DNA of 64,000 nt, taken from positions 5,369,882 to 5,433,881 of the forward strand of contig NC_063066.1 in assembly GCF_018812025.1 (NCBI RefSeq), read 5' to 3'. Below are positions 1-12,300 of the stretch, piece by piece; within the stretch, counting starts at the first letter, position 1; every line of letters begins with the position of its first letter. The notes beneath the pieces were generated by a model, which saw nothing but the letters and a program-made list of their open reading frames with translations, did no database searches and was not told the origin of the DNA. Made by a program: the position numbers and the translations under genes. Origin of the DNA: Megalobrama amblycephala. Taxonomy: Eukaryota > Chordata > Actinopteri > Cypriniformes > Xenocyprididae.

Positions 1-100
1 TAATATTTTAGGAGGATCTGTTGACAGGAATGCAATATAATAAACATAACTCTGTTTTCAGTGGTGTATAAAGACCTTACATAATGAGCCGTTATGTTTT

Positions 101-353
101 TATTTCCTTAGAATGAGCCATTTCTATCTCATACACCGCGGGTCCCCTTATATGGAAGTCGCCATTTTGCGCCGCCATGTTTCTACAGTAGCCCTAAACG
201 GACAACCTGCTCTACAGAGTGCATTTGCTTGACCAGCTTCTCTCTGCTGTCTCAGACGACGACATCTTTGTCCTGTGTCAGCCACCGTAGCTTCCCTATG
301 TTGCAACTCGCAACCTCACCCCAAGGTGCCGCTAAAATTTACACACTGCGCCT
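101..353 (-). mobile_element. Partial AGGTGCAGTATGTAA-family TTAA element
   Basis: The right end ACACACTGCGCCT followed by TTAA at 354-357 resembles the end of the complete element at 49132-50080. The left part is degenerate. Confidence 0.4.
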
Positions 354-879
354 TTAAAAGTCAAAGTCATGTTGAATATTGAAGCGTTTGTTTTTTGGAG
401 CTTTATATACCCCAACCAATTTTAAGAGGAAAGTCAATTAAGCAGATCCAGGCTCTGGAAAGTACCGTACACTTTGCAAGGATTTCCCAGAGGCCTCATG
501 TGGCTGCATTTGAATACATACTCGGCCTTATGGCCATGCTTGCACGGGCTTTTAAATTATGCAAGTGGATTATGAACCACAAAGGCTCAGTCGATCTCTC
601 CCCTCGCTTGAGTAGTCTGGAGGAGCTCCTCCCCCTCTCCAGACCACCGGCCCCTCTGACTGCCCCGCGCTTTACAGTGGGACTAGAATTACATTACAGC
701 TGACACTGAAAACCGCCGCGGGGCCTGAAGCCAGTGAAACATGAAGGCTTTGACAGAATGTTTTTTCCTTCAATGAGAAATGAATATTTTCAGTCTTAGC
801 TGAGAAACAGAGATGCCAGTTTTGTTTTATTAACAATTTAGCAATAAAAAAAAAAACTCTGGAGGTAAAATGTTTTTAA

Positions 880-1010
880 AGGGATAGATTACCCAAAAAT
901 GAAATGAAATCTGTCATTATTTAAGAGTGTCTCCTCTTCCTTCCACTGTAGAAGAATGAAACCAAAATATCCCAGAGACTGTCGTTGCCGATTACGTCAT
1001 TCGGAGCCCG
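880..1010 (+). mobile_element. Partial AGGGTTAGTTCACCC-family TTAA element (left end)
   Basis: TTAA at 876-879 followed by AGGGATAGATTACCCAAAAA, a diverged left terminus of the family found complete at 13443-14229. It has no matching right end nearby. Confidence 0.5.
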
Positions 1011-2039
1011 AGTCTGTGCAGTAGAGATCCTGAGGTGGAGCCGCGGTGTTAAGATCCCGCCCACAGACTCAATCACAAGCTGTCAATCAAGACGTTACAC
1101 CATCAAATAACTAACTAAAACCAGACTTATTGGGAAAACAAACACTTGAACATACGTCTGGGTGATGAGAACTACCTAAAACCATACACAAGTGTAATCG
1201 GTGTCCCGTTGGATTACATGTAGAGGGTGGAGATTATGACCTACACTCCAGCCAACCACCAGGGGGCGATTGTGCATGTGTGTGACTATGGAACACAAAT
1301 GCAATTTTAAGTTCATTTTATGTCCATCTCTACAAGACAGACTTTTCAGGATAGGAGATGGACTAAAAATGAATTTAGTCTATCTTACTTCCTGCCAGAT
1401 TCTGGAAGATAAATTCTTCAAACAGTGGTACAAGAGGATGTGGTGCTGGTCCTTCAGGAGCCACTCTCAAGCTGTCTGTCTATAAGGCCTATAAAAACCC
1501 AGTCTTCATGTATTTCACAACACTTCAGCTTGTGATTCTTATTAAGTGCCGGTCATTTTTAGGATTCTTTACCTAACCTAAGTCTCTGAGATCCTGACGC
1601 CTTGCACTTCTGGAGACTTCAGGTAGGTTACTTCTGGAAAATGGTGGCGCTGGAGACTAAAGGGTTCCTGATGGCTTCACACTTAATTCTTTTGCAGTCT
1701 TTTCTTCACCTGTTTTTGTCTGACCCTGCTGACCCAATGAGCATTTTGCTGTCCATTAGTCATGCCTTAACTTTGCAATTACTAGTATTGCATCCTTCTC
1801 ATGCGCATTTAATCATTTTTGACTTATTAGTCAGAGTTAAAAAAAAATAATAAAAAAAATTGGCTCATTTTATCTGTAAAAGAAAACGTGCACACCTGAA
1901 TATAATGTTTCTCACTTCCAGCCTTCATGAACAATTATATATCACTTATAAATGATTAAATACAAAATTAATGGGAGTTATTAAGCTTGATGTGGATTGG
2001 AATTGGTAAGATGTGCTTGGAAAAAAAATATGATCAGAA

Positions 2040-2610
2040 AATCAACTTGTACAAGATCAGAGACCTCCACATTTAAGGTCAAAGAACCAAATTTACATAG
2101 AACCAATGAGCATAACCTCAGTGTTGTCGCTGTTTAGACAGAAAATTTAGAGACATCCATACTTTTATCTCAGAAATACAGTGTTAAAAAATGGTGACGG
2201 CTGCATTATCACCAGGATTTGATTGAGTGTAAATCTGGGTGTCATCTGTGTAAAAATGAAAATTAAGACCAAGATGAAAAATGTAAAAATGAAGGGGCTC
2301 AAAATCGATCCCTGGGGAACACCAAATTGAACTGAACCAACTTTGGACTTGCATCCGCCCAAGGAAACTGCCTACAGTCTGCGAGATAAGACTTGAAGCA
2401 GCTTAACGCATTATCAGTAACACCAAACAGTTTCCAGACAAGCAAGTAAAAGAGAATGACCTACAGTGTCAAAAGCTGTACTCGGATCAACAAGGATCAG
2501 AATGGAAAGGCATTCAGAGTCTGAAGCTATTAACAAGTAATTAGTGACCTTAACTAATGCTGTTTCAGTGCTGTGGAGTTTGCAGAAGCGGCTGAAAAAG
2601 ATTGTTTAAA
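2040..2610 (-). mobile_element. Decayed L2-type LINE reverse-transcriptase fragment
   Basis: On the minus strand, broken frames show the order STETALVKVT, then AFDTVGHSLL, then FGVPQGSIL, then a degenerate YTDDTQIY catalytic box, then LNSDNTEVMLIG. These are successive blocks of an L2-clade (non-LTR) reverse transcriptase. At least one frameshift lies between the GVPQGS and DD blocks. It is non-functional and 5'-truncated, with no endonuclease domain visible. Cellular retrotransposon, not viral. Confidence 0.75.
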
Positions 2611-2649
2611 GTGAGATGAGTGTAAATGAGAAACAATTCACTAGAATTT

Positions 2650-5180
2650 TAGAGAGAAAGGGAAGATTAGAAATGAGACGAAAATTGATATTTCTACTAT
2701 ATTGGCTAATGTTGTTTAAGTGAATGCTGAAGTTTAATGTACAGTGATCATAATGCAAGGCAAGCACAGTGCATGTATATGACCTATTTTTCAGTGGCGT
2801 TATGTATAGGAGTCGACCGATTCATAAATAAAAGCTGCAGGCCGTAAGTTTTGCCTCTTTGTCGCCATCTCTGTTTGAAACCTGCAATTGCAGTTATTTG
2901 CAGAATTAGAATTACATCCTCAGTGCGGATGAATCTAATGTTTGCTGTCAGTCATCACATCTGTGTGGACACTGTACTTCGGAATCACAGATTCTACATC
3001 ATGGAAGTATGACCAAAATAAGAATTTTGGCAGGAAAATATCATCTGAACAAGTAAGTAACATGTCTGCCACTTTTGTTTTGACCAACTGAGAAAATCAC
3101 GCTGCCAATGGTGATTCAATCTAATGATCGTTTAGCTCAGATCACATCAAACTATGCAAATTATTATTATTGTTATACTTTGTTCTCAAATTGTTAATGT
3201 TAACAACAGCAGCATTGCGTGACTGTGTATTTAGTGTATATTAGTGTTACCTGTAGATTTCAATTTCTGCAGCCACTCCTCAATCTGAAGTCTTTTGCTT
3301 TTGAATACAGGTGAATCTCCAGTTGTCACTGATGATTGTCATTTGGACCTTTCTGGATTACAATCCGCCATCAAAATGAGTTTAATTATTCCAGCTGCTG
3401 TGAGAAAAGGCTATAAATGATCCATATAATGACGCAAAGACAAACGGCGGCGTGCTTGAATTTCCTACCAGCACCACTCTATTTATAAAACATTATTACA
3501 ACTTTTGAACAGAATGATTGATTTGCTTAAAAACTGTCTGAATGACTCATTCACAAATTTAACTGATCTGGTTCAATTCACTGACTCTGAATGATTTGGT
3601 TGCAGTGGTTCACAGCTCACTAGAGGGGAAGATATTCATTAAATAATGTCTTTAATTTCAGTATGTTCCTCACACAGGGAAGCCTTGTATAATATAGTAC
3701 TGACCACTTTTATGGTGCTTTATGGTTTTAAAGCATAAAAGCCTCAATGGTCAAGGGGACTAATTGCAAGGACAATTCCTCAAAATGTCCTTTTACGTTA
3801 TACGATTTAGAACAAAATGAGGGTGAGTAAATACGAACTAGCTCTTTAAATATCTGTGCCGGTATCTGTTGTGTTGCAGAGCCCAAGGCTTTGTGAGGGT
3901 CCAGCTGGGGGGCCGTATGTTTGGTGGGCTGTGGCCAGCTGTATGAGGACATCTTGAACTCATGTGGGTCATGAGGGTGTGGGGCTTCAAAATCAAGTGG
4001 CGAAGAGAAGCTGCACTTTCCCTCTCATGAATACTAATGCTGGGCCACCTGCTGGTCAACACCCCCTACATCACAGCTACCGCTAATCATTCTCACTGTT
4101 AATGTAGTTTATAATGAGCTACAGTTGTGATTTTTTTCGGTATGATGCAAGAACTTGAATTCAAAATTAGGCCGAATAATCTCAGTAACTCGATCAGACT
4201 GAGAAAATGGGAAGATGATTGGCCGGTGTGTGCCTCAAGATAAGGTATCTGTAAAGAACACTGCTGGGGCAATATAACATATTGATATTTGTTGAGAGTG
4301 GCAGCACAATATTGCAAAATCTCATCATTTTGGTGGCTGGGTGATGGATGTCTATAGGTGCAAAATTGACTTTTCTGTTATGACCAGCACTACCCCGGCA
4401 GAAATGGAAAAAAGATTGAGAATATCTTCAGGTGCTGGAGCCTTTAGAAATTAGATTTGCATATATTCTCACATATATATATTATATATAAAATATGATT
4501 TGGAACAACATAATATATATATAAATGATCACCAAACAACACTATGCTACTAGCGTATCTACAGATGCGGCAACCAATGAGCATGAGGATTCTCTTCGAC
4601 ATTTAAAATGCGAAATAACTCATACCATGTATAATTTGACATGACACAGAAATTGCAATCGCCTTTTCTTCCTATTGTAACATATCCTAGTGAAATGGTG
4701 TAGTGACAAATTGGGTCCCCCCTGAAATCAGGTCTCCATTAGGACCCCAAGTGATCCCACTGGTTCAAATTGCTTTTAATAGGTACTCTTTTTAGCGCTG
4801 GATTAAAATTCCTACAAAATTGTTATGATAAAAGCGTTTCAACTACGTTATAATGACCATTTATGTCTGTATGTTAGCTTACGTACTGGCATATCAGATA
4901 CCCGATTAGCCTGATATTAGTTTATACTTGCATTTGCATTTATTCTACATGTATTCACAAACATCTGTAATGTAATTGAGTTAAACGAAGTGTTAAATGT
5001 CCAAATATTTCAGTTATAAATAAAACAAATTAATGGTTCATATATTGACTTAGGCTATTTTTATTTATTACAAGTTAATCAAGTGTAAGAAATTACAATA
5101 AACTGGTTTTATTATGCACTCATTTTTCTTGCGCTTAGGATAATTAACTCACAGTTTGTGGAGACACATTTTAAAGGAAG
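2650..5180. other. Spacer with no recognisable gene
   Basis: AT-rich non-coding sequence downstream of g3bp1. A solitary ATGAGGGTGAGTAAAT remnant of a TTAA-element arm lies at about 3815-3832. Short ORFs at 3728-4317 show no family signature. Confidence 0.5.
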
Positions 5181-5420
5181 GACCTGATTTGTCATGACAA
5201 CTACTTCTCAAGCAGGAAAAACTGTAGGGCAGAACATGATTTGGTCCATGGGGAACTGATTGGATGGTGTGATGTCATGTGAGTGACAGCGCCTGTAAAC
5301 GTCATAAGAGGCGAGATTGCGAGAAGAGACGTTTTTTGATTATAGTTTACGAGGGCACGTGAATTTTACAAAAATAAACGTGCATGGATAAATCATAAAT
5401 ACTGCAATTTTTTTTTTTTT
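5180..5420 (+). repeat. Dispersed repeat shared with 44600-44860
   Basis: The block with GAACTGATTGGATGG, GATGTCATGTGAGTGACAGC and GTGCATGGATAAATC is recognisably homologous to the segment at 44600-44860, where the same landmarks occur in the same order. The family is unknown to me. Confidence 0.6.
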
Positions 5421-5919
5421 TTTGATTTGATTTGATTTGATGGGGACTGTGTCATTGGTGATTTTACTACCAGGTAAGTATTTTAGAACCAACTTTAAAA
5501 CCATTTACAAAAAGCAATTTAAAAATTTTGGAATTGAGAATTTTTAAAATAAATTGCTCTTCAACTCTGTAAAAACCTACCAGATCATTTGGCATGCAAA
5601 TTTCTATGCCCTTTAAAATATCAAATGATCACATATGCAAACATTATTTTGTCAAAAGGGTTTTTTTTTTTTTTATAAATGGAACAGACCATTTCATTTC
5701 AGGCTTAAGTCAAAGAAATATTTTAAATTTTTATCTTGTCAAATAGTTTTTCCTTTTAAAAAAAAAAAAAAAAAAAAACTTGTCTAGCAGTGGCTTAAAA
5801 CACTGAAACTTTTAGTTGTAGTTCAAGGCCTACAAGTCAAATAAAAATTCCTTCACGTTTTCCATTGCCGTACGAACCCCGTTGACAATTCCTAACCTAG
5901 ACAAGACACAACCATGCTT

Positions 5920-6396
5920 CAAAATAGTACATAGAGTTTATTTTGTTCTCTCATCAGTGGAGTTGTTAAAATATGTTGTCATTCTTGATGAAGTGCAACA
6001 GTAGAAGGCAAACAGGATTCTTTACATGCTAGATAGTCACTCACACACAACCATGATTCGACTTGGCAAATTCCAAATAAAACCATACTTGCACTTGACC
6101 TGAAAGCGGGTTCTAGCAATACACAGGATTGCCCAAGCAGTAAAAACACGTTCCTTTAAGAAACAGGGAGAGAACGCTAAAACCAAATGATAGGTTTCTC
6201 CTTTCCCCAATTCAAGTAGTTTTGTTTTTCTACAACAAATTCAAGTTCAATCTCAGAAATAAAAGGAAGTCCAAATAAAGAAACAAATATAACCACACTC
6301 CTGGGTCCTGGAGTGAGGGATGGAGACAGGGAACAGGGAAGCCATCTGTGTTAACCAGGGTGACTTGCATCAGCAGTGAATGACGTGGGAGCTGCC
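5920..6396 (-). other. g3bp1: g3bp1 3' UTR
   Basis: Sequence after the TGA at 6399-6397 runs without interruption to an AATAAA on the minus strand at 5942-5937, so cleavage is expected near 5915-5925. No further splice donor is evident before it. Confidence 0.75.
5937..5942 (-). promoter_or_regulatory. g3bp1: g3bp1 polyadenylation signal
   Basis: AATAAA on the minus strand about 455 nt after the g3bp1 stop codon. Confidence 0.65.
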
Positions 6397-9300
6397 TCAC
6401 TGACGTGGTCCTGCGTAGCGGCCCTCGCTGGGTCCTGTGCCTCGACCGGCTCCGAAACTGGGTTTCTGAGCCATGCCTCCACGGGCGGGCGGTCCCCTTG
6501 ACCCGCCTATCCTGTCACGCGGTCCCCCCGGGGGGCCTCTGGGGCGGATGTCCCGCCTGTCACCTTCACGGGCCGAGCGGGTCTTCTTTTCCTCTACGTT
6601 CAGCCGAACATCTCCTCGCAGTTTAATGGGCTACGATATAAAGAAAACGGTCATTCTGATGATCCTGCATTATATCCCGTACCTCAAAACATCTGAAAGT
6701 CACACGTACCCGATTACTGAGGATCTTCTGCACGGGCTCAGAATCATCAAATACCACGAATCCAAAGTTGGGCAGCTTTCCGCCGCTGTTGATTCTCAGC
6801 TCAAGGACAGTGCCGTACTCTGTGCAAAAGAGATTCGCAGGTAAGAGGAGGATCTGAAATAAAAAGTTTAAACTGAAAAATGCTGTTTGTACCACTTACG
6901 TTCAAAGAATTCCTTGAGCTCGTTCTTATCCACGTCGTGAGGTACGTTTCCAACAAAGAGTTGGTGGCTGTCAGGATACCGGACCGTCCGCCGCACCTCC
7001 GACTCTCCGCTCTCACCCTCCCTCACTGCTAAACAGAGATCAAACAGATTGATTCCTGCTTTCAGGTTTCTAGTGGAACGGCCATGATGTGTGCTTTAAT
7101 TTAACTTTCAATTTCAACACTATATGCAGACATGAAGTTCATTTCAGCGCTCAGGCTGCCTTAAGCAGTTAAGATCAAATTCAGCTAATCAAGTCTTTCG
7201 TAAATATTTTAAAAAGCATCAAAAGTGTAAAAAATGGACCCATACTAGATTCACTACACTTTTGCACACCTCCTGGTCTCGATGTTCTTTGAGCTGGAGC
7301 GGGTCCTGGTCTCTGGTCACGTGGTCTCTGGTCTCTCTGGGGTCTCTGTGCTGTGGTCTGCGTTTCTGTTTTCACCTCTACACGTGGCTATGGATCATAA
7401 TCACAATCACGCATGAAAATAAGGCTGTATATGAAATCACTTAATGCAAATTTACTTAAAGCATTAGTTCACCCAAAAATTAAATTTGTCATTAATTACT
7501 CACCCTCATGTCGTTCCACACCCATAAGACCTTCGTTCATCTTCAGAACACAAAGTTATTGGTGATGAAATCCAAGAGTTTTTTTTTTTTTTTTTTTTAT
7601 CCCCTATAGAAAGCAACAATTATCGCCATTCAAGGTCCAGAAAAGTAGTTCAACCTTAATGTCATGAAGAGACTGAATACTGTGTACAAAAACAAAAAAA
7701 ATCCTTGTATGCATTTGACACAGTGAACAGATCAGCGCTTCTGTGTTTACGTCCAGACGCCGGCTCATTATTGGACAGCTCCACAATCAGCATCACACGT
7801 ATGTGTTGTGGTACTCACGTGAACGGCGGCATTCGGACGCAAACACAGAAGTGCTGAACTGCGTTCACAGTGCCAAATGTGTACGAGACTGACAGGGTAG
7901 AGAAGAAATTGTTGAATAAAGTTATTTGTTTTGTTCTGTTTTTGTGCATAAAAAGTATTCTTGTCACTTCATAACATTAAGGTTGAACCACTGCAGTCAC
8001 GTCTACTGTTTTGACAATGTCTTTAGTCCTTTCTGGACCTCGAATTATGTAATTATGTTGCTTTCTATTGGGGATAAAAAACCTCTTGGATTTAATCAAA
8101 AATATCTTAATGTGTGTTTTCCGAAGATGAACGAAGGTCTTACAGGTTTGGAACGACATGAGGGTGAGTAATTGATAGAAATGTCATTTTTGGGTGAACA
8201 AAACTACCTTGATTAGGATGTACAATGTACAGCAAGTCACACTAGCTGTGTTTCCATCCAAAGTTGCGAATTTAACTTGAGCACAAAATTGGAATATCGC
8301 ATAAAACATTTGCTAATGAAACACTGTTTCCATCCAGCGAGTCGAAGAGAACAAAATCGTCACTTCCTGATAAACTGGCGCTAAATATTACTAAGAAAAG
8401 TAGAAGCCACTGTGTATAATAATTGTTGTAAAGGCCTATAATAAATGATTTGTGCCTCAGAGTGCGCAGATAAACACGGTCATGTTATCTTGCTTTTGGA
8501 GGTGGATGCCTGCTGTTCGTGAACGCAGTCATGCAAGACAGTACTGGGAGGTAATTACACCAAACCACTTTGACGACAGACTTTGCTCGGGCATTTAAGA
8601 ATGATCAAAACAGCATTTCAGATGCTGTGCAATGAGAACGGCCTGCTGTTTAGTCCAGTTATGCTGCCCCATCGTGCAAAGTAACATGACTTTTGAAGCG
8701 CATCAAGGAATTTATTCGGCAAGTGTGTTTCTATCAGTTTTCTTATTGGATAAAAAAAAAAAAATAAATTAACCAACTCAATTGAGCACATACATTTTAT
8801 GCACATTTTTAGAATTTTTGTGCATCTTGGTGTATCCAGCATTTTTTTATGCAATATCCCAAAATACGCATAAAAATAAGTGGATGGAAACATAGCTACT
8901 GTTGGACTTTACTTTAAAGGTGCCCTAGAAACAGTTTTTACAAGATAATAATATAATATAATATAATATAAGTCCTAGGTGTCCCCTGAATGTGTCTGAA
9001 GTTTCAGCTCAAAATACCCCATAGAATTTAATTAATTCGTTTTTTTAACTGCCTATTTTGGGGCATCATTAACTATGCACCGATTCAGGCTGCGGCCCCT
9101 TTAAAATCGCACGCTCCCTGCCAAATATCACTAAAAATATGTTATCATGGATCATGTCAGTTATTGCTCCATCTGCCATTTTTCGCTATTGTCCTGTGCA
9201 CAGATCCAGACGTTAATACTGGCTGCCCTTGTCTAATGCCTTGAACATGGGCTGGCATATGCAAATATTGGGGTCATACATATTAATGATCCCGACTGTT

Positions 9301-12300
9301 ACGTAACAGTCGGTGTTATGTTGAGATTCGCCTGTTTTTCGGAGGTCTTTTAAACAAATGAGATTTATATAAGGAGGAAACAATGGAGTTTGAGACTCAC
9401 TGTATGTCATTTCCATGTACTGAACTCTTGTTATTCAACTATGCCAAGGTAAATTCAATTTTTGATTCTAGGGCACCTTTAAGCTGTAACTACATGAATT
9501 AGGTTAGGGATAAGATTTACTAGACCGATATTAAATCTTTAAATGGAGTAAAAGAGTCTGTTGTGAGTGTCTACCTGCGTAGATGGGACTCGGACAACAT
9601 GTGGAGGGACTCCTGTGGCAGGGACCACTCCTCCCGGTGGGAGATTCTTGCTAGTGACTGAAGCCCATGAAGATGGCTGAAAACAATAAAGCATTTAATC
9701 TCACTTATCCGGTTTGTGATGACTCTACAGCTTTACAAATACAGGTCTGTTGATATGAGAGACTCAACAGACAGTGATGAATGAGGGTGGTCTTACCCGG
9801 TTGTCCTCTGGCATAGTGGGTGTGGTGTCAGCAGGTGTGGGAGAAGGGGAAGACCTCTGAGTCTTTTCCTCAACATGAACCTCAGGCTGGCTTACGGGCT
9901 CTGGTTTTAGCTCCACAGCTGCTGGCTCAGGCTCCACCTCTGCTTCTGGCTCGGGCTGGGGCTCTGGAGTTACAGACACCTCTTCTTGCGGCCCCTCAGG
10001 CTCCACGCTGAAAAACACACGGATGTCCATGAAACCACAATACAGTGGTAAAAAGGAGTCTTCACTTTCTAGAGGGTATCATACTGCGATAACTAAAGGT
10101 TACTGAAGTGTTACTTATCTAAAAAAAAATCAAAATTGAAGTGTGTAGTAGGGGTGTATGATTAATCAATCGATTTTTCGATTTCAGCTTCCAACGATTA
10201 TGAAAACAAGATAATTCCTTGTTCTTATTGTATTGTTTACTTGTCTTCTGTAACCATTTTGAGGGACTTTACTTCAGCAAAACTAATACTATGTTAACTA
10301 ATGTGTCTATAATTGTGAAATTTCACTGAGATTTAAAATTACATCATGAAATAAGACTCATATCACCTACCAATAATCGTGTTAAATCATGAATTTGTGA
10401 TAAAAGAAAAAATCATGATTCTGATTTTTGTCATGATCAAGCAGCAATAGTGTGGTTTGTTTTGACTTAAAGCACACCCACATGATTTGCATCCCGCTCT
10501 ACTCAAGTGATTACCAAACTCAACTATATTAAATGAGCCGTCAAACTGAACACAATTTACCAAGGTGTCTGTTCGTAGTATCCAGCAGACTCCTCCTGGA
10601 CCACCTCAGGTGAGTGCACTCGCTCCAGATCCTCCACGTCCTCCTCAGACTCTGTGAACAACAGGAGATGAATGAAGTCATCTGCTCACAGCGAGAGCAT
10701 TTGGGAGACCGATTACTCTAAAGATGCCTGAAATACACCAACAATATCAGCGACTCACCCTCAGGAGGTTCTGAATCCGAGTCCCCGAACACTTCATCCT
10801 GGTACCGGAAGATATCGTTGTGTACGTAGAACTTGTTTGCAACGGTACCCTAAAAGATTACAGCAATAAAAAAAGGAAAAATTAATTAATTTAAAAAGGC
10901 CAAATCTGCCTATAGCCATTTTATGAGCTAAAAACTTGCACTAATGAAGATCAAAACAAACTGATGCTTCCAAGACACCAAGTCCAAGTTTGCAACCCTT
11001 TTAGCAGGTGAATTTCTATTTAGTCATCTGTTTACTAAACAAGCAATAATTATTTTGATTTAAACAGACGAAGGCACAGACTGGACATTATAGCTTGCGA
11101 GTAAAGCCAAAAGTATTCCCTCATCCACATTCTGCAACAGTACATTAGCGAGTGATCCGGGTGTTTGAAAATAATGCCGAAAAAGATGGAGATGAAGAGG
11201 AATGCAGAAAATTAAGTATCCCTGAGCATTAAGCTTTACTCCACACAAGAAATATCTAGCCAATGATTTCTTAAAATTAGAAGTGATCTTGCAATATTAA
11301 AACGTGACTATTTCTTGTCTTGTTAAAAATGCTCTTGCGATACGAGCATGACGGGGTTGAGCTTGTGGCAAAACCTTTTAAAGGGCTTGCATTATATTGT
11401 TCTGACTGCATATGATAATTCATACTTAGAATGCAGAACTGAAGTGACATCCATTACAAGATGATTAGTTTAGGACTGTCACAATTACTCGATTAAACTT
11501 GAGGCCTCGATTTAAAAAAATATCCTCGACTGCAATTTACCCATGTCAATTAAACGGCAAAATACCAGAAGTGGGGCATTTCATGGATAAGAATCCATGA
11601 ACCGCATTAGATCATTTTCTAAGGGCGCACTAGAGACATAATTGACTGGTTGAACATTAACCAAAAATAAGAATTGACCATTTAATACTTTTAGTTAAGT
11701 TATTTAAGTAACTTTTCCAAGATGTTTTAAAACGTTTGCTGCATAGTTAAATACGCTAGATATACAAGTGTTTGAGAGAGAGAAAAACCTAAGTCACGCA
11801 TTTCTTTTTATTAGACTATAACATTCGAAAACAATGTAAAATACCAGTAAAAGATTTACAAACATTATAAACAGCTATAGGCTATTTTAGATTCCCCTCG
11901 CTGCACAACAAATCCTTTCATTTTAACAGTATTCAGAACAGAACACAAAAGTACCTATAAGATCAAGCTAAGATGAGTCCATTTAAAGTGAAACTGAAAG
12001 AGAAACTGGTGTTGATCTCTGATTCAGCACAAATCCAAATGTTTCCATATTCCTGATGTATTTGAAGGTTAAACTTATGTAAACTAGGCATTGTACTTCA
12101 TTTGTCATTTATTACTCACCCTCATGTCGTTCCACACCCGTAAGACCTTCATTCATCTTTGGAACACAAATTAAGATACTTTTGATTTAATCCCATGGCT
12201 CAGTGAAGCTTCGGAGCATTATGAATCTTTTGTGTCAAATCATGATTCGGATCGCGTGTCAAACTGCTGAAATCATGTGACTTTGGCGCTCCGAACAGCT

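Noticed and set aside
6405..6844. Plus-strand ORFs over the g3bp1 terminal exons
   Set aside because: Opposite-strand shadows of the RGG and RRM coding exons.
10151..10440. GATTAATCAATCG-rich segment as a complete hAT element
   Set aside because: The left end resembles hAT-type termini, but I could not find a matching right end.
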